DNA of 64,000 nt from NCBI GenBank assembly GCA_031772625.1, contig CM062816.1, positions 834,914,033 to 834,978,032 of the forward strand. The letters run 5' to 3'. Of this stretch, positions 45,009 to 58,620 are shown piece by piece. Under the pieces are notes generated by a model, which was not told the DNA's origin, ran no database searches, and saw only the letters and a program-made list of their open reading frames with translations. Source of the stretch: Pinus tabuliformis (Eukaryota; Streptophyta; Pinopsida; Pinales; Pinaceae). How positions within the stretch are numbered: position 1 is the stretch's first letter; the number at the start of each line of letters is the position of its first letter. Both the position numbers and the translations under genes were made by a program.

Positions 45009-45100
<92 letters not shown>

Positions 45101-46770
45101 CATATTTATATGTTATATGCCGCATAACATATATCGCCCCGACCCGAAATATATGCCACCCATATAATATCGTCGATATGTATATTGGCAAAGCCCTGAT
45201 AAAAGCACCGATAACAACGCCGCGCCGATCGCCGATATAAATATTGGCGACATCTTGGGAATCACGCTGATAAACGTGACCATCTCCCATGTCAAACGCC
45301 GATACCAACTTCTGACCGCCGATTGCGATAAGCATCCAAAGGCGGACCCGATAGGGTCTGTAGGGCCGATTTAAATTTTTTGAAGTCCGGATTTTGGTCG
45401 GATTTATCAGTTTTTCAGTGTATTTGTCTGTTTAACAAAAAAAGGCATTCCTGTGATTTTGTTACACCGGCCAATCTTTCCATTCAACAACATTCTATTC
45501 TGAACAAAACCAGTCTCTGATTGTTAACCGCGGTTTTGATCCAAACGTGTTATAACACACGATGGTGACAGAGAGCCGAGGGGGGGAGCGTGGGAAGGTT
45601 ATGTATCAGTGGACGAGGGTAGTATAATAGATAGACCGAGAGATTGCGTGGAGGGGCTGCATGGAGAGAGGCCCGAGAGCCTAAATTCACATAGAAGCAT
45701 GAAGCCAGAGCAGCGCTTCAAATCCACAAAGCCGCAGAGCTACAGAGAAGCATGGAAGCTAGAGGGCATGTGAAGTTTTGACCAATCGCAGAGCTATAGT
45801 GACATAAGCCAGAGCGCTACAGAGTCAAATAGCCAGCGAGCTGCAGAGTGAGAAAGTCCAGAGTAGTTATTCTTTTATGATTGATTCTTATTTTGGATCA
45901 TTTATGCTTCTTTTGATCAATTCCTCTTCTTTTGGATCGATTCTTCTTGCAATCGATGTTGTGAAATCGATATTCAGCAAGCTTCAGCCTTTTATTGAAT
46001 AGCTATGTGTCAGATGTCCACTTTCTTGTGCAAGCAGCCATCTTCATGAGGATTGATGCCTTGAGAGCAATGGTTCGAGCAGATTCAGTCGTGTGACATC
46101 CACTTCTTCAGATGGCCTGTGGTGTGAGGTATATGATTATTGTTCATGTACTTCTTCTTTTACATTATGTTGCATGGATCCTTGATTGATATTGATGCAG
46201 GATCTTGTTTATTACATGTTGTCATGATTCCTTGCTTGATTTGATGCGGAATCTTTCTATGTGATGTACTTTCTGTCATAACTCTTCATGTTATGCTTTG
46301 AGATCCCTTGTTGTATGTTGCTGGGATACTCTTGTTTTCATCATGCATGTGTTTTTCTTTGACATCCCTTCTGTGCCATGTTGTCGGGATGTGCACCATG
46401 CTTGTTTTTGTGTCATACTGATAGGAGTCTTTTGATTGAGAGTTCTAGTTGTGGAACATCTCTTAGAGCCACTCCTGCATGAGGGCATTCTTCCTTGTAT
46501 GATTGAGACATCATCCCTGTGTACATCACCTTATTGACAACACATAATGCAATGACCTACACCATCTTAACACCAGGGCCTGGAGACGTAGTCCCTCCTA
46601 GACGAACTCCGTTATCAATGGCTTATGTTTTCATGTGTTGATGATTGTTATGTTCATATTCTTTACAACATGCAGATGTATTTATTAATGTTCTTTTAAA
46701 ATTTCAATTTTAACACATCACGAAAGTAAAAGTTCTTGGCAGGGTCCTTCTTCACATCGGACCTGGATCA
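44357..46770 (+). mobile_element. Y 5' LTR
   Basis: 2414 bp. Contains a (TA)n tract at about 45000-45098, GATCGGCGGCAA-type GC-rich blocks, and near 45876-45960 a short imperfect tandem array of TTTTGGATCGATTCTTCTT. The long Ile-Tyr frames on both strands are translations of the TA tract. Confidence 0.92.
45000..45098. repeat. (TA)n microsatellite
   Basis: Nearly pure TA in the Y 5' LTR. A matching tract lies at 49363-49449 in the 3' LTR at the same LTR position, so it predates this insertion. Confidence 0.95.
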
Positions 46771-46772
46771 AG

Positions 46773-46784
46773 TGGTATCAGAGC
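46773..46784 (+). promoter_or_regulatory. Y primer binding site
   Basis: TGGTATCAGAGC two bases after LTR end CCTGGATCA; initiator tRNA-Met type. Confidence 0.9.
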
Positions 46785-46819
46785 AGGTCTTTACGTTGAT
46801 GTCAATTGCAGCGTGAACA

Positions 46820-48140
46820 ATGATAGAGGATGAAAGAGCAATGTACGAGACCATGCTTAACATTTCCAAGAAAGTGGAAATTGTGTATGAAACTCAACAG
46901 AAAGAAATAGAGGAAAAGGAGCGATTACAACTTCAGTTGAAAGCCACAGAAGAGGCCATGGAAGAACTGAAGAAAAACAAACATAATCTTCAAACAGAGA
47001 ATGATGAATTGAAGATGCGCTTACATGAAGAGAAATAGGAAAAGCAGAGTTTGCTACTACAGCTGCAAGCAAAGTACGAGGCCTTGGAAACGCTGCAGTG
47101 AGACCCATGTGAGGTAAAAAGTAGTTCTCCATCTTCATGTATGTTTCCTGATGATGATTTCGCTGTGTTTGAAAATCATACCACAGGAATTGGCTCCAAC
47201 TGTTGAAGAGAATGAGATATGAGGGGAAAGGCTTGGGCGTTAATGGCCAAGGCATTGTCAATCCCATCAAGGTAGAGGAATTACCGTGTCGAGCAGGACT
47301 TGGGTATGTCAGGAAAGAAGTTGGGGAATGTGATCCACCAACAACAAATGATGAGCATCCCTCATCAGTTCTTTCCAAATAGAAAGAGAAGGTAAAAGAT
47401 GTTGATTTCCTTTCAATTTCATCTTCTGATAGTATGATGTTTGTTGGAGATTTGGAGATCCCAATTACAGGGACAAATATGAGGCTCCTTACAAAGACAA
47501 GGCACGAGGAGAAAGAACTTGGTGCTAATAACCAAGGCATAACTCAACCTTTGGAGGTTGTGCATGAACCTCGATTTGTAGGCTTGAGGTACACTAAAGG
47601 AGAGTGCTCAAAGGTGTTAGATTTGTCCGAGACATCGTCGAGGAAAGAGAATGATGGGAAAACATCCCCATCATCCCATGGCAGTTTCCATTGCAAGGAG
47701 AGAGCTGAGGCAAGCTCTCATCACCATGCTGACATCAAAAACAACAAAGGAAGGTATAACCATTTTTGATCTTCGAATGTTCATTTTGATTATGATCATG
47801 TTTTTAATAATGAACAAAGATCAAGGCATCGAAAAACATGCACCTTTTGTGGTTTACCTAACCATACCTTTTCCAAGTGTTGGAAAAGAATGGCAGCACT
47901 CATGAGGCGTGAAAAACCCTCTAAATAGCATGAAAAGAAGCAGGTTAAGCAGGTATGGAGGAAGAAAACCTACTGCAGTCATTGCGACAGAATGGCCATC
48001 AAAGAGCCACTTGTTGGAAGATCCATCCAAATCAGCGCCTTAAAGACAAAGCGTCGGTGCGTGAACAAGGTAAAGCAGTTGTTCGACAAGCAAAACCACC
48101 TCAAGGAGGTGGCCCGTTCACATTGATCAATGAAAAATGG
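46820..48140 (+). pseudogene. Y gag-like protein: coiled coil, two G-patch-like motifs, zinc knuckles
   Basis: Starts at ATG 46820 with a Glu/Lys/Leu coiled coil (to 47038, stop TAG, coil continues to about 47100). After a frameshift near 47203 comes a G-patch-like motif (MRYEGKGLGVNGQGIVNPI, 47212-47268). A second, decayed one (HEEKELGANNQGITQPL) lies at about 47500-47556, each followed by a similar Gly-Leu/Tyr block. Then a CCHC knuckle (CTFCGLPNHTFSKC, 47839-47880) and a second CCHC (CSHC at about 47974, with NGHQRATC after a one-base shift). Stops at 47382, 47767 and 47926 also break it. G-patch modules bind RNA or RNA helicases. Not functional in this copy. Confidence 0.75.
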
Positions 48141-48724
48141 TTTTTAGACATGTTTTCATTTCATGGTAATTCTTTTGTAAATCACTTGTTGCATTTTAAA
48201 ATGTAAACATGATGATGTGTTTCCATCACATAGTCAACAACAATGATGTTTGGCCATGTTTTGAGTCATATTTGAGTTGCATGTTAAAACTCTGAAAGTG
48301 ATGTTATGTTTCCGTCACTTGTCAAAACAATAATGTTTGGCCTTAGGTATGTAAATCATGTGTTGCAGTGATGATGTGTTTTCCATCACTTTTTGAAGCA
48401 ACCATGATAGGTTGGCCTTGTTGTCATATCTGGAGTATTACATCCATCTTATTGTAAACTTGACCACCGAGTATGAGTTATAAACTCGTGGCAAGTATGG
48501 GACGTTTGGGTCTTTAGTTGGTCATGTCAATGAAAGCATGTAATTTGCAAAACAATGCACTACAGGTTGCAGAGCTAGCAGGTGTCAGCTCATCGCTTAA
48601 GGCTCTGAAGAACAAAGGTGAAGGAGATGGAAGTGAGACCTTTTGAGGACATTTGTGATGCAAACAGGGTACAAAGAAAGATGCATATTACTTTTTATGC
48701 TTTTGGAGGACCAAAAGCTCCTCA

Positions 48725-48735
48725 GTGGGGAGGAT
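48725..48735 (+). promoter_or_regulatory. Y polypurine tract
   Basis: GTGGGGAGGAT directly before LTR start TGATCCAGG. The 48150-48720 stretch before it is non-coding and holds loose repeats of GATGATGTGTTTCCATCAC and TTTGGCC. Confidence 0.8.
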
Positions 48736-49362
48736 TGATCCAGGTGGATCTTCAGACACCATGGCATGGAAACGCTCGAAAATAAAGTGTTTGGAATGAT
48801 GTTGACACAGGACCAGAGCATAGTTCTCGTCGTCCTGATCGTGGTGGTGCGAATGGCTCATCAAACCAAGCTTGTATACGAAAGAGAGAGCTCTTCAAAG
48901 TTTGACATGACAGGGGAAAAGTGGGGCCCACAATGTGCCACATGGCATCCCCGTAAGTAGGTGGGACCCACATGGCACCCCATCAGCTATTGACACTTGG
49001 CGTTTTATCATTTGTCTCCTAAACCTGCATAAGAGACAAAATCATTTTTAAATGGTTAAAAAATAACCATATAATGAAATGTGCCAATATAGTTATTAAA
49101 ATAACTATAAAAAACACATGGTTTCAAGATCGGCGGCAACAAACCCCGCAGAACCCTTTAAAACACCTTTATCGCAATAAACACATATATATTTATATAT
49201 GGGATTGGGATCGGTGACAATAACCCCCGTCGAACCCTTCTCCACATATCCCGCATATATGTCCAACCATATATCTATATATATGTTGTTTAAAATAATG
49301 TATTAATGGGCGGGTGCAGGCCATCGGCAGTGGACCCGGCCCAAACCCCAACGGTCAACCAT

Positions 49363-49450
<88 letters not shown>

Positions 49451-51142
49451 CTATATGCACTGATTCATATGTTATATGCCGCATAACATATATCACCTCG
49501 ATTCGAAATATATGTTGCCCATATAATATTGTCGATATGTATATCGGTGAAGCCCCGATAAAAGCGTCAATAACAACGCTGCACCGATCGTCGATTGTAA
49601 TATCGTCGATATAAATATCAGTGACATCCCGAGAATCACGCCGATAAACGGGACCAGCGCCCATGTCAAACGTCGATACCAAATGCCGACCTCTGATTGC
49701 GATAAGCGTCCAAAGGCAGACCTGATAGGGTCTGTAGGGCCGATTTAAATGTTTTGAAGTCCGGATTTTGGTCAGATTTATCAGTTTTTCAGTGTATTTG
49801 TCTGTTTAACATAAAAAAGGCATTCCTGTGATTTTGTTACACTTGTCAATCTTTCCATTCAACAGCATTTTATTCTGAACAAAACCAGTCTCCGATTTTT
49901 AAGCGCGATTTTGATCCAAACGTGTTATAACACACAATGGTGACAGAGAGCCAAGGGGGAGAGCAGGAAGGCTGTTTATCAGTGGGCGAGGGCAGTATAA
50001 CACAGATACCGAGAGATTGCATGGAGAGGCTGCGTGGAGAGAGGCCCGAGAGCCTGAATGTGCAGAGAAGCATGAAGCCAAACCAGTGCTTCAAATCCAC
50101 TTAGCCGCAGACCTACAGAGAAGCACAAAAGCTAGAGGGCGCGTGAAGTTTTGATCGATCACAGAGCTATAGTGACATAAGCCAGAATTCTACAGAGCCA
50201 AATAGCCAGCGAGCTGCAGAGCGAGAAAGTCCAGAGCAGTTATTCTTTTATGATCGATTCTTCTTTTGGATCGATTCTACTTCTTTTGATCAATTCTTCT
50301 TCTTTTGGATCGATTCTTCTTGCAATTGATGCTGTGAAATCGATATTCTACAAGCTTCAGCCTTTTATTGAACAGTTATGTGTTAGATGTCCACTTTCTT
50401 GTGCAAGAAGCCATCTTCATGAGGATCGATGCCTCGAGAGCAATGGTTCGAGCAGCTTTAGCAATGTGACATCCACTTCTTCAAATGGCCCATGGTGTGA
50501 GGTATATGATTATTGTTCATGTACTTCTTCTTTTACGTTATGCTGCATGGATCCTTGATTGATATCGATGCAGGATCTTGTTTATTACATGTTGTCATGA
50601 TTCCTTGCTTGATTTGATGTGGAATCTTTCTATGTGATGTACTTTCTGTCATAACTCTTCATGTTATGCTTTTAGATCCCTTGTTTTATGTTGCTGAGAT
50701 ACTCTTGTTGTTGTCATTCATGTGTTTTGCTTTGACATCCCTTTTGTGCCATGTTGGCAGGATGCACACCATGCTTGTTTTTGTGTTATACTGATAGGAG
50801 TCTTTTGATTGAGAGTTCTAGTTGTGGAACATCTCTTAGAGCCACTCTTGCGTGAGGGCATTCTTCCTTGTATGATCGAGACACCATCCATGTGTACATC
50901 ACCTTATTGACAACACATAATGCAGCGGCCTACACCATCTTGACCTCGGGCCCGGAGACGTAGTCCCTCCTGGACGAACTCCTTTATCAACGACTTATGT
51001 TTTCATGTGTTGATGATTGTTATGTTCATCTTCTTTACAACATGTAGATGTATTTATTAATATTCTTTTAAAATTGCAATTTTAACACATCACGAAAGTA
51101 AAAGGCCTTGGCAGGGTCCTTCTTCACACCGGACCTGGATCA
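48736..51142 (+). mobile_element. Y 3' LTR
   Basis: 2407 bp. Same layout as the 5' LTR, including the (TA)n tract at 49363-49449. Ends CCTGGATCA, followed by CCTTT. Confidence 0.92.
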
Positions 51143-51290
51143 CCTTTCTCAAATTCTGATCAGATGTGAAACCCAAATCGCTAAAAATATGATCCATCTC
51201 TAATTCCTTAACCAACTTATTTGAACCATCCGATTTTCCACCCAACCATATCTAGGGAGAACTTCTCCCCCTAGAACCCTTGAGCTATAA

Positions 51291-52479
51291 GAGCTCACAA
51301 ATAGTACCAAAATATTGTAGTAGAGAGATATACAAGGAAAGATGAGGGAGATAAGTTTTACTTCCTCTCAATACCACTCATGTTCAACTCAATTGGGTGC
51401 AGATACTTAGTAATTTAGATTAACATTTGGCAACTCTCCAAATCTCTCCCTCAGAAACTTCTTCAAATCTCTCAAACTCTTTGTATCACCATGCACCTCC
51501 CTCAAGTGAGAATACATGAGACACACATATAGGAGGAGAAACAAATTCTTCTCATAAACGAGGAGTAATATGCATGTCTTGTATTCCATTTAGATGAGTG
51601 TAACTCATTCCATTAAGGAGAGGTATGCATTCCTTAGTTAAGGAGAGTGTAACTTATGCATTAAAGAGAGCGTAAGAGGAATATTTTATGACACGTCTTT
51701 AATGAGTGTAAGAGGAATATGCCATTCTTTGATGAGTGCATAAAAGGGAATGTAATGTACTAATAAAAGAGAGAGAGATTTACATAGAGCCATGAGAGTC
51801 ATCAAGGAGAGGTGTGAAGTGATTGAGGAGATGAAGGTGACTTGTAATTCTCTTTTAATAATAATATCATAGTCTCATAAAAGATAATAATAATAATATT
51901 AATAATATTTAGGATCAAGTCGATAATGAACTATTAGGATTTATTAATGATAAGTTAAGTGTTTTTCCTTCAACTGTACTTGATTACCCATTGATTGAAG
52001 GCGATTTACTATTTTTTGGAAAGTCATACTTGAGATGCTAGACATGACTTTCTATTTAGAAAGTCATTCCAGAATTGTAAGAAATGAGATTTTGTTAAGG
52101 AAATTCATCCTTGAGCTTCCCATGAGTGGTATTTTCCTTTCAAAGAAAAGGGATTCCACACCTTTATTGCATGCATCTCTGTGCCTTAGTATATTGAGGA
52201 CTCGGTGCCCTGAAATACTCTAAAGATCCAAGATTCCACACCTTGATATTTTTAAATATTTGGGACTTTGTGCCCTAAATATTTTATTATAGATCCAAGA
52301 CTCCACGTCTTTATATTTCATGGATTTAGGACTCTACGCCCTAATCCTTTTATTATAGATCCAAGACTCCATGTCTTTATCTTTCATGGATTTAGGACTA
52401 TGTGCCCTAATTTCGATGGCTTCTCATCTAATCTACTTTGAAACTCTACTCTTCACCTTAAGGTACTGATTGTGAGCTC
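51291..52479 (-). repeat. inverted-repeat-bounded segment, X LTR minus copy
   Basis: Left end GAGCTCACAAATAGTACC, right end GGTACTGATTGTGAGCTC. Reverse complement of 37350-38601, with matching flanks, so this copy shows the normal order of the X LTR. Confidence 0.75.
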
Positions 52480-53296
52480 ATACCCATCTAATGGTTCGTT
52501 GGTAAGGCATTGTTCCAATACGTGCACACATCACAATATTATAGATCAAAGGAATCAAATGAATTTCATAATTAACTTATTCACATTTTACCAAAGATTT
52601 TGCATGATTTCCATAGTCATTTTGGTTCTGGAGAAATGACTTTCGCAGCCATTTATAATTTGAACATCCTTGTTTGCAAATAACCACGTCCCCTGTCACA
52701 TCTTTCTCAATACAATATTAAGCATATATAATCATAAAAATCATGTATCATGACTTCAATAGTCATTTATAATTTGAGCATCCTTGTTTGAAAATAACCA
52801 TGTCCCCTGCCACATCTTGCTCAATACAAGATTAGACATATATAATAATACAAAACATGTATCATGACTTCCACATTCATTTATAATTTGAGCATCCTCG
52901 TTTGCAAATAACCAGGTCCCTTGCCACATCCTGCTTAGTACAAGATTATGTCTCAATCATATATCATCCATAAATAATAATTAACCATATGTTCCACATA
53001 ACCATGATCATCCATGGATCTATGTGTCTCAATATTGAATCACCTTCCATGTCATACACCTATTTCCAAACTAGGATACCAAAAGAAAAAACATTGATAA
53101 TATGCACTTAACCAAAATCAGTCTTACTAAAATCAATCTTTATCATCAACACGTAGCAACAGTGTTACCTAAACCAGTTTTATAGCATACAAGCATATAC
53201 ATAAGTCTAACATGAATAATATTTATATCACTGCATCAAAATCACCCTCTCCAAGTGTCATCAAAGTTATATCACCGAGAAGGGACACTACATACT

Positions 53297-54523
53297 CCCC
53301 CTCTTGTCGTAAACTTGGCCCAAAGTTTTTCCTACAATCATAAGATACTTAGTTCTTTTTTATTCTCCTATCAATAAGGTGTTAAACTTATGTCTATGTA
53401 TTTCATATCTTTTTCTTCATGCCTATTCATAGTTCAATGTTTGATAAATTGGAAGCAACTCCATGAAAACCAAAACATACCATTCTTGATCAATTAGAAA
53501 ATATATCCATGCCATATTAGAAATGTTTTCATATAAAATTCCAAATATATCTATATGAAAACCAGCCATACAATTTATAGTACCATATCAAAATACCATT
53601 TTATGTCATTGACATGACACCTACTTAAGTTATCTATAATAAATTGATATTCTACATGTTTTCTTTCTCATATTCTGCATGAATCCTACATGTGTCATCT
53701 TCTCGAGTATATTAAGCTTTCCATACTATAAATATCCCACACATTAGTTGTATAACAACATTTATAGTCCATCCTGTCATATAATCAAACTTGATTGACA
53801 AGAGGTAGTGAGTCATACACATACAACTGCATATCCACTCTTACATTCCACATGACTGTGCTTTCTCACACAAATTTTACTCTTTTTATTCCACAAGTTA
53901 TAGATGTAATCACAACCATTAGGAACCAGTATTGTTTTAACCAAAATTTTAATCCTAAGAATAAAACAATTTAAAGCACAATTATTTTAACTTATCAGAG
54001 TAAAGTGGAAATCACCTACTTTTCACCACTGAATTTTCCTTGGATTCCACAATCATTGAATTTATTCACTTTCATTACGTGCGTACCAATTCGATATTGA
54101 TTTAGAAGAATTTGATTCCAACATATCAATTTTCAATTTTCCAATGCATGACAAGTCACAAAGTAGGTTATCGATAACATTATATCAACACCCATTTCCA
54201 ATTTACTCATATTTTCTATTCAATAACTAGGTAAATCATTTGGTTTCAGGTCTTATTCCTTATTAATACAACAAGCTATGAAAACCATACATTTATAAAA
54301 CTGTGAAACATCTTGTTGATTTTAAATAATATTTAGACTATCACAAGGGAATTTCTAACCTAAAGATAAGCTACCTTTTCTTTTACTACTTTTCAAAATA
54401 TTACAACTGTTTGTAGGACTATTAACTAATCATACAACTATACATCCAAGCACAAAATTCCTAAATCCAACAATACCTTCCATTCTGCATGCAATACAAT
54501 AATATTAGGTTTATAAATCATGT
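53297..54523 (-). mobile_element. X internal region, 3' part, minus orientation
   Basis: Begins with the inverted PPT (TACTCCCCCTCTTG) next to the LTR and matches 35427-36635 and 41700-41800 in reverse. It is split by Z: the X sequence stops at AAATCATG (54522) and resumes at CATGCAGCAATTCC (62836). Non-coding. Confidence 0.75.
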
Positions 54524-56941
54524 TGTTGATCAGTGGTTGTCATTGATGTCAACCCAAGCAGCACCAGGGGCTACCCCGATCTTGCATGGGCATTTTGACT
54601 TGACAACTTACTCTATTTTGAGTCAAGGATCTTCTAGATGGATTCTACTCATCGAGATGTTTCCGTTGATATATGGCACGCCAAGTAATTATTCACGGTT
54701 TCAAAGATATTCATGTTTGAAGTTAGTAACCCCAGTTAGTGGGCTAAAACCTTATGGGGTTGTGGCATGTTAGTCATAACTGGTTGTGGTCATTGAATAG
54801 TCAATAATTTAAAAATAAATAAATAAATAAAATTTCTCCTAAAATCCCTCCAACATTCACTTGTTGAGGACCCTCTCAACTCAAGACATTCATATAAATA
54901 GTGACCCTCATATCCTCCTCTAGTGGGGATTTTGTGGCTTCAAACAGGTCAATGTGGAATTTTCGCTATAACTTTTTTTTTGCGAAGCTTCAGAAGCTGA
55001 AATTAAAACCCATGTGAGCTAAAATCTTGATGAACCTTGTGACTGAATATCAGAACTTTTTTCACTATATTTTCGGAGATATGATCTTAGGACGTTAGGG
55101 TTTTTGCAAGCTCCCAAATTCCATGTCAAATAGGTGATGTTGGGAAAATAATCATAACGTTATCTCTAAACATTGGATTAAAATTCTATAAATAGTCACA
55201 GAAATAGGATGGACTATAGTTTGTTGAGTAGCATTTTTAGGGCCAAAGGTCACAAGAGTGACATTTGGCACTTCGTACAAGTTCGCTCTACTGAACTAGT
55301 TTATAATCAGGTCATCCTGGGAAATTGGGCATAACTCTTTCTTGAAGAATCCAATCTTGATCAGACCTATGGGTTTGGAAAGAGGACTCAGAGGGATACT
55401 ATAGGACGAAATTTCAGACCCTGGAGATCCAAAATTACATAGATACAACAGATTCAATATCGAGCTCCTAGAAGGTAAGAAAAAAGATGCATTCAAGGAT
55501 CAATGTATTAAGGACCACATATCAACAGTCAAGGGTAAGTCTCTTACAAGAAAGGTATGTATGACTAGTGTTTACATTTTAAATATGAGTATAATCTATG
55601 ACATACGTTTTTGCAGGACAACGTAAGTACATACAGGGTCTCAGTTATATCTCTATGTCTCTATATGTCACAGTTAGTTTTGATACCACATTTCGGATGT
55701 CCTATTCTTGATACTACACATTTGATGCTACACCAAGTATGTTAAATATATATGATGTTGTAATTTCATGTTACTTGTCAAAATTGATAGAATGGTCGTT
55801 GTTGTTGTACTTAGAACTTGGTCCATCACAAGTCTAGGGTTTGTCATCAGTTTTTATTGTATATATCTTTAGGCCAGTTTTGGATATAGTCTTGCATAGA
55901 GTCCAGGCCTATATCAAGAGTGGGAGTCTTTGTCTACTGTTGCAACAAGTCAACAACAAAAGTGACAAGTACACTTTAGGTACACATTGTAATTTTAATT
56001 TATATCTATTCATTATTATGCACTTACATGTGTTTTGTAGGCAGAGGCAAGTTGAAGGGTATTTTATTTTGTTTTGGGATTGGTTTTGCTGGGAAAATTT
56101 TGCATGTAGGTAGAAGAAGATTCAAATACAACTTCAAGCAAGAATTCAAGAGCAGAAGTGTCAAATCAAAGGAAGCATTGTAGCAGGACATCCTTTGAAG
56201 ACATGACAACCATTTGTATATTGTGAAGAAGTGTCAAGGCCAAGAGTCATCATTGTAAAGTTGTAAAAGAGTCATTTGTAAAAGTGTCATCGTTTGAAGA
56301 GTCATGATTATTAAAGAGTCAATCTGCCTAGAGTCGAAAAGGCATTGTTGAGGGGTATAAGAGTCGTTGTTGAGATGATGTCATGGTTGGGTTGTTGGTC
56401 ATAGTGTGATTCGGTGTTTGGTCAAAATCATTGTAAATCATATTTTAGCGTGGATTGTTGTCCCTAGTACGGGAATCCACACTCTTGTCTCATTTCAGTC
56501 ATTATAGGGTGGTAGGGAGGTGCTAGGCTAGTGCATGAAGTCGCCTACAGGTTGGAGCCTATGAACACTTTAGGGTGGTAGGTTGGTCTAGGATGTTGGG
56601 GCATCCATTCAGTTGACTACTGAAGAAACAAGGGTGTTGGAGTGTCCTTCCAGTGGGAGCTGGAGAAGAATGCTTTTCTATAATTCTAGGAAGTTGTTGC
56701 TTTCATTTCAGTTTTGGCTGAAGATTAAAGAATTTATTAGAAAATCGTTCGGCGTTTTTTGACCCGGAGGGGGTTTTCCACCTAAAACTCTTGTGTCTAC
56801 TATGTTCTTTTATTTACTGTTATTACTACATAAAAATTAATAATAATTGAAGACTAACTAATGCTATGAAAAAAGATTTAAAAGTGGTAATTGCTAAGGA
56901 ATACTCATTCACCCCCCCCTCCCCCGGCAGTATTTCCAATA
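54524..56941 (+). mobile_element. Z 5' LTR
   Basis: 2418 bp, aligned with 60403-62835 through shared blocks such as GATGTCAACCCAAGCAGCAC and a C-rich tract near the end (56912). Non-coding; short frames such as 54489-54773 are LTR noise. Confidence 0.88.
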
Positions 56942-56943
56942 AT

Positions 56944-56955
56944 TGGTATCAGAGC
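56944..56955 (+). promoter_or_regulatory. Z primer binding site
   Basis: TGGTATCAGAGC two bases after the LTR end; initiator tRNA-Met type. Confidence 0.9.
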
Positions 56956-57009
56956 TTGGTTCCTTTAGTAATAGCTTAACCACTGGAAGTCAGTTTTCAT
57001 AGCATAGAG

Positions 57010-58620
57010 ATGGGAATTTCAAAGAAGCAGGTTACAAGGATTTCAAAGGAAGGTACAGGTACAACAAAATCTGGAGAAAATGACTATTGTGTACCAACCC
57101 CTGATTTTGATGCAGATAATTACTGGATATGGGAATCTAGGATGGAAGTACATTTGCAAGAACATGGAGTATGGGAATCAATTATTTCTGGAGACACATC
57201 TACCGACGAAGCTAAAAGATACAATTCAAAGGCCATGAATGTATTTTTGAATGTTTTGCCAAATTCTATGAAAATTAAATTTGGTCAATGTTCAATAGCT
57301 AAATCTCTTTGGGAAAAGCTTCATAATCTCTATTCAACAAAGCAATCAGGTCAAGATGTTATTGAAAATTCAGATCCTTCTGATTATGTTGAAGAAATGG
57401 AAGAAATGAGTAAAACAAAGTTTCCAAATCAATTGATCAAGGTGATAAAGGAACTCAAAAGTCAAAAGGAAAAGACAAGACTTTTGAAAGCAGAATTGAA
57501 GACAACAAAAGAACTCATTAAAGAAAATGAAGAGTCTGAAAAGATGATTAGTAGTCTTAGAACTCAATTGGAAGAAATCAAGAATATTGCGACACGAGAC
57601 CTCAAGAGAGAAGTCCAACAGAAGCAAAAAGAACTCGACATAACGTTTGCAGAGATTAGCAGGATCGCACAACAGATGCAGGAAGCATAAATTGAAAGGA
57701 AGGAATTTGATCAAAGATACATATCCACTGTTGACCAAAATAAAAATGAATTAGAAACATCTTCAGTAGAAATAAGCAAGCTCGAGATTGAAAATGAGAA
57801 TCAGAAGGAATAGATACAGGTTCTCAACAAAGAAGTAGAGAAGACCACTCTTCTCAAGCTACAGGTTGAGGAGGTGGAAAAAATAAGGAAGATATTGAAA
57901 AGATGGTTTCAAGAAGATCTTTCTCAAAAGCAAGAAGAACTTGATGCAACCTGTGATGAGATCAACAAAGTCAAGGGATCGCAAAAAGAACACTTACAAG
58001 ATAAGACAGATGAAGAAGCAAAAATGAAGGAAATTAAAGAGGGTAAAGCTCCAATTGAATAAGGTACAAGATCCACATCTTCACAAGATGATTCTAAGAA
58101 GGAAGTTGATCAAAGTGAAAAGCCAAAGAAGAATGTTGCAACTCCAAAGAATAAGACCAAAGCAATCAAGAACAAACGACCACAACAAACTACAACACCA
58201 CCTCCAAAGAAGAATGAAAAATCTTCCAGGTATGTTCGTTTATTTAATGGTTATTGCTTTTTATGTGTTAACTATGGACATATGGATAGGGATTGTGAAG
58301 TTTTTGACATGTACAATCATTATCTGCAAAACCCTAGAAGCAAGTTTGCGGGATCACGAGACAGATTCCACGATGATTTTGTCAGAAGAGAATACGCGCT
58401 AGATGGGCCAAACATTGAATGTTCAAATGCCATAACTATTGCCATAGCGCTCGTGGTTGCAGATATCAGATGGAATCACCTATGGAAAACATTGAATGCT
58501 TCAAGTGTCATAATTATGGGCACATGGCTTCATATTGCAAGAATAAGAAGGTTTGGAAAAGGAAACAGGTATAGGAAGACAAAGCAGATAACAAGGTTTC
58601 AACACTTATGCTTTCAAGAT
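57010..58620 (+). pseudogene. Z gag with long coiled coil and two zinc knuckles
   Basis: Starts at ATG 57010, 55 bases after the PBS. Residues 1-115 are a Copia gag (UBN2-type) domain (YWIWESRMEVHLQEHGVWE, then SLWEKLHNLYSTK). From about residue 134 onward a Lys/Glu-rich coiled coil runs through TAA 57688-57690, TAG near 57811 and TAA 58060 to about 58060. The first CCHC knuckle (CFLCVNYGHMDRDC) is at about 58258-58300. A second (ECFKCHNYGHMASYC, 58491-58535) lies in another frame. An unusually long gag with a coiled coil fits Sireviruses. Confidence 0.82.

Larger units (their letters stand above)
44357..51142 (+). mobile_element. Y, complete non-autonomous LTR element with gag only
   Basis: LTRs at 44357-46770 and 48736-51142, starting TGATCCAGG and ending CCTGGATCA (a perfect 9-bp inverted terminus). 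Target duplication CCTTT at 44352-44356 and 51143-51147. PBS at 46773 and PPT at 48725. The internal region is under 2 kb and encodes only a gag-like protein; I see no protease, RT or integrase. This matches the idea of TR-GAG elements. The two LTRs differ at many positions (my estimate is under 95% identity), so it is older than Tat2. Confidence 0.92.
42168..53296 (-). mobile_element. X LTR, minus orientation, interrupted by Y
   Basis: Reverse copy of 36636-40861. 42168-44356 is the LTR end half (the first bases of the terminus are lost) and 51143-53296 is the start half, ending GGGACACTACA followed by the inverted PPT (TACTCCCCCTCTTG). Removing Y and one CCTTT leaves about 4.3 kb. Non-coding. 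Confidence 0.8.

Noticed and set aside
44925..45335. Long Ile-Tyr open frames on both strands (also 49290-49682)
   Set aside because: They are translations of (TA)n tracts in the Y LTRs, present at the same LTR position in both copies.
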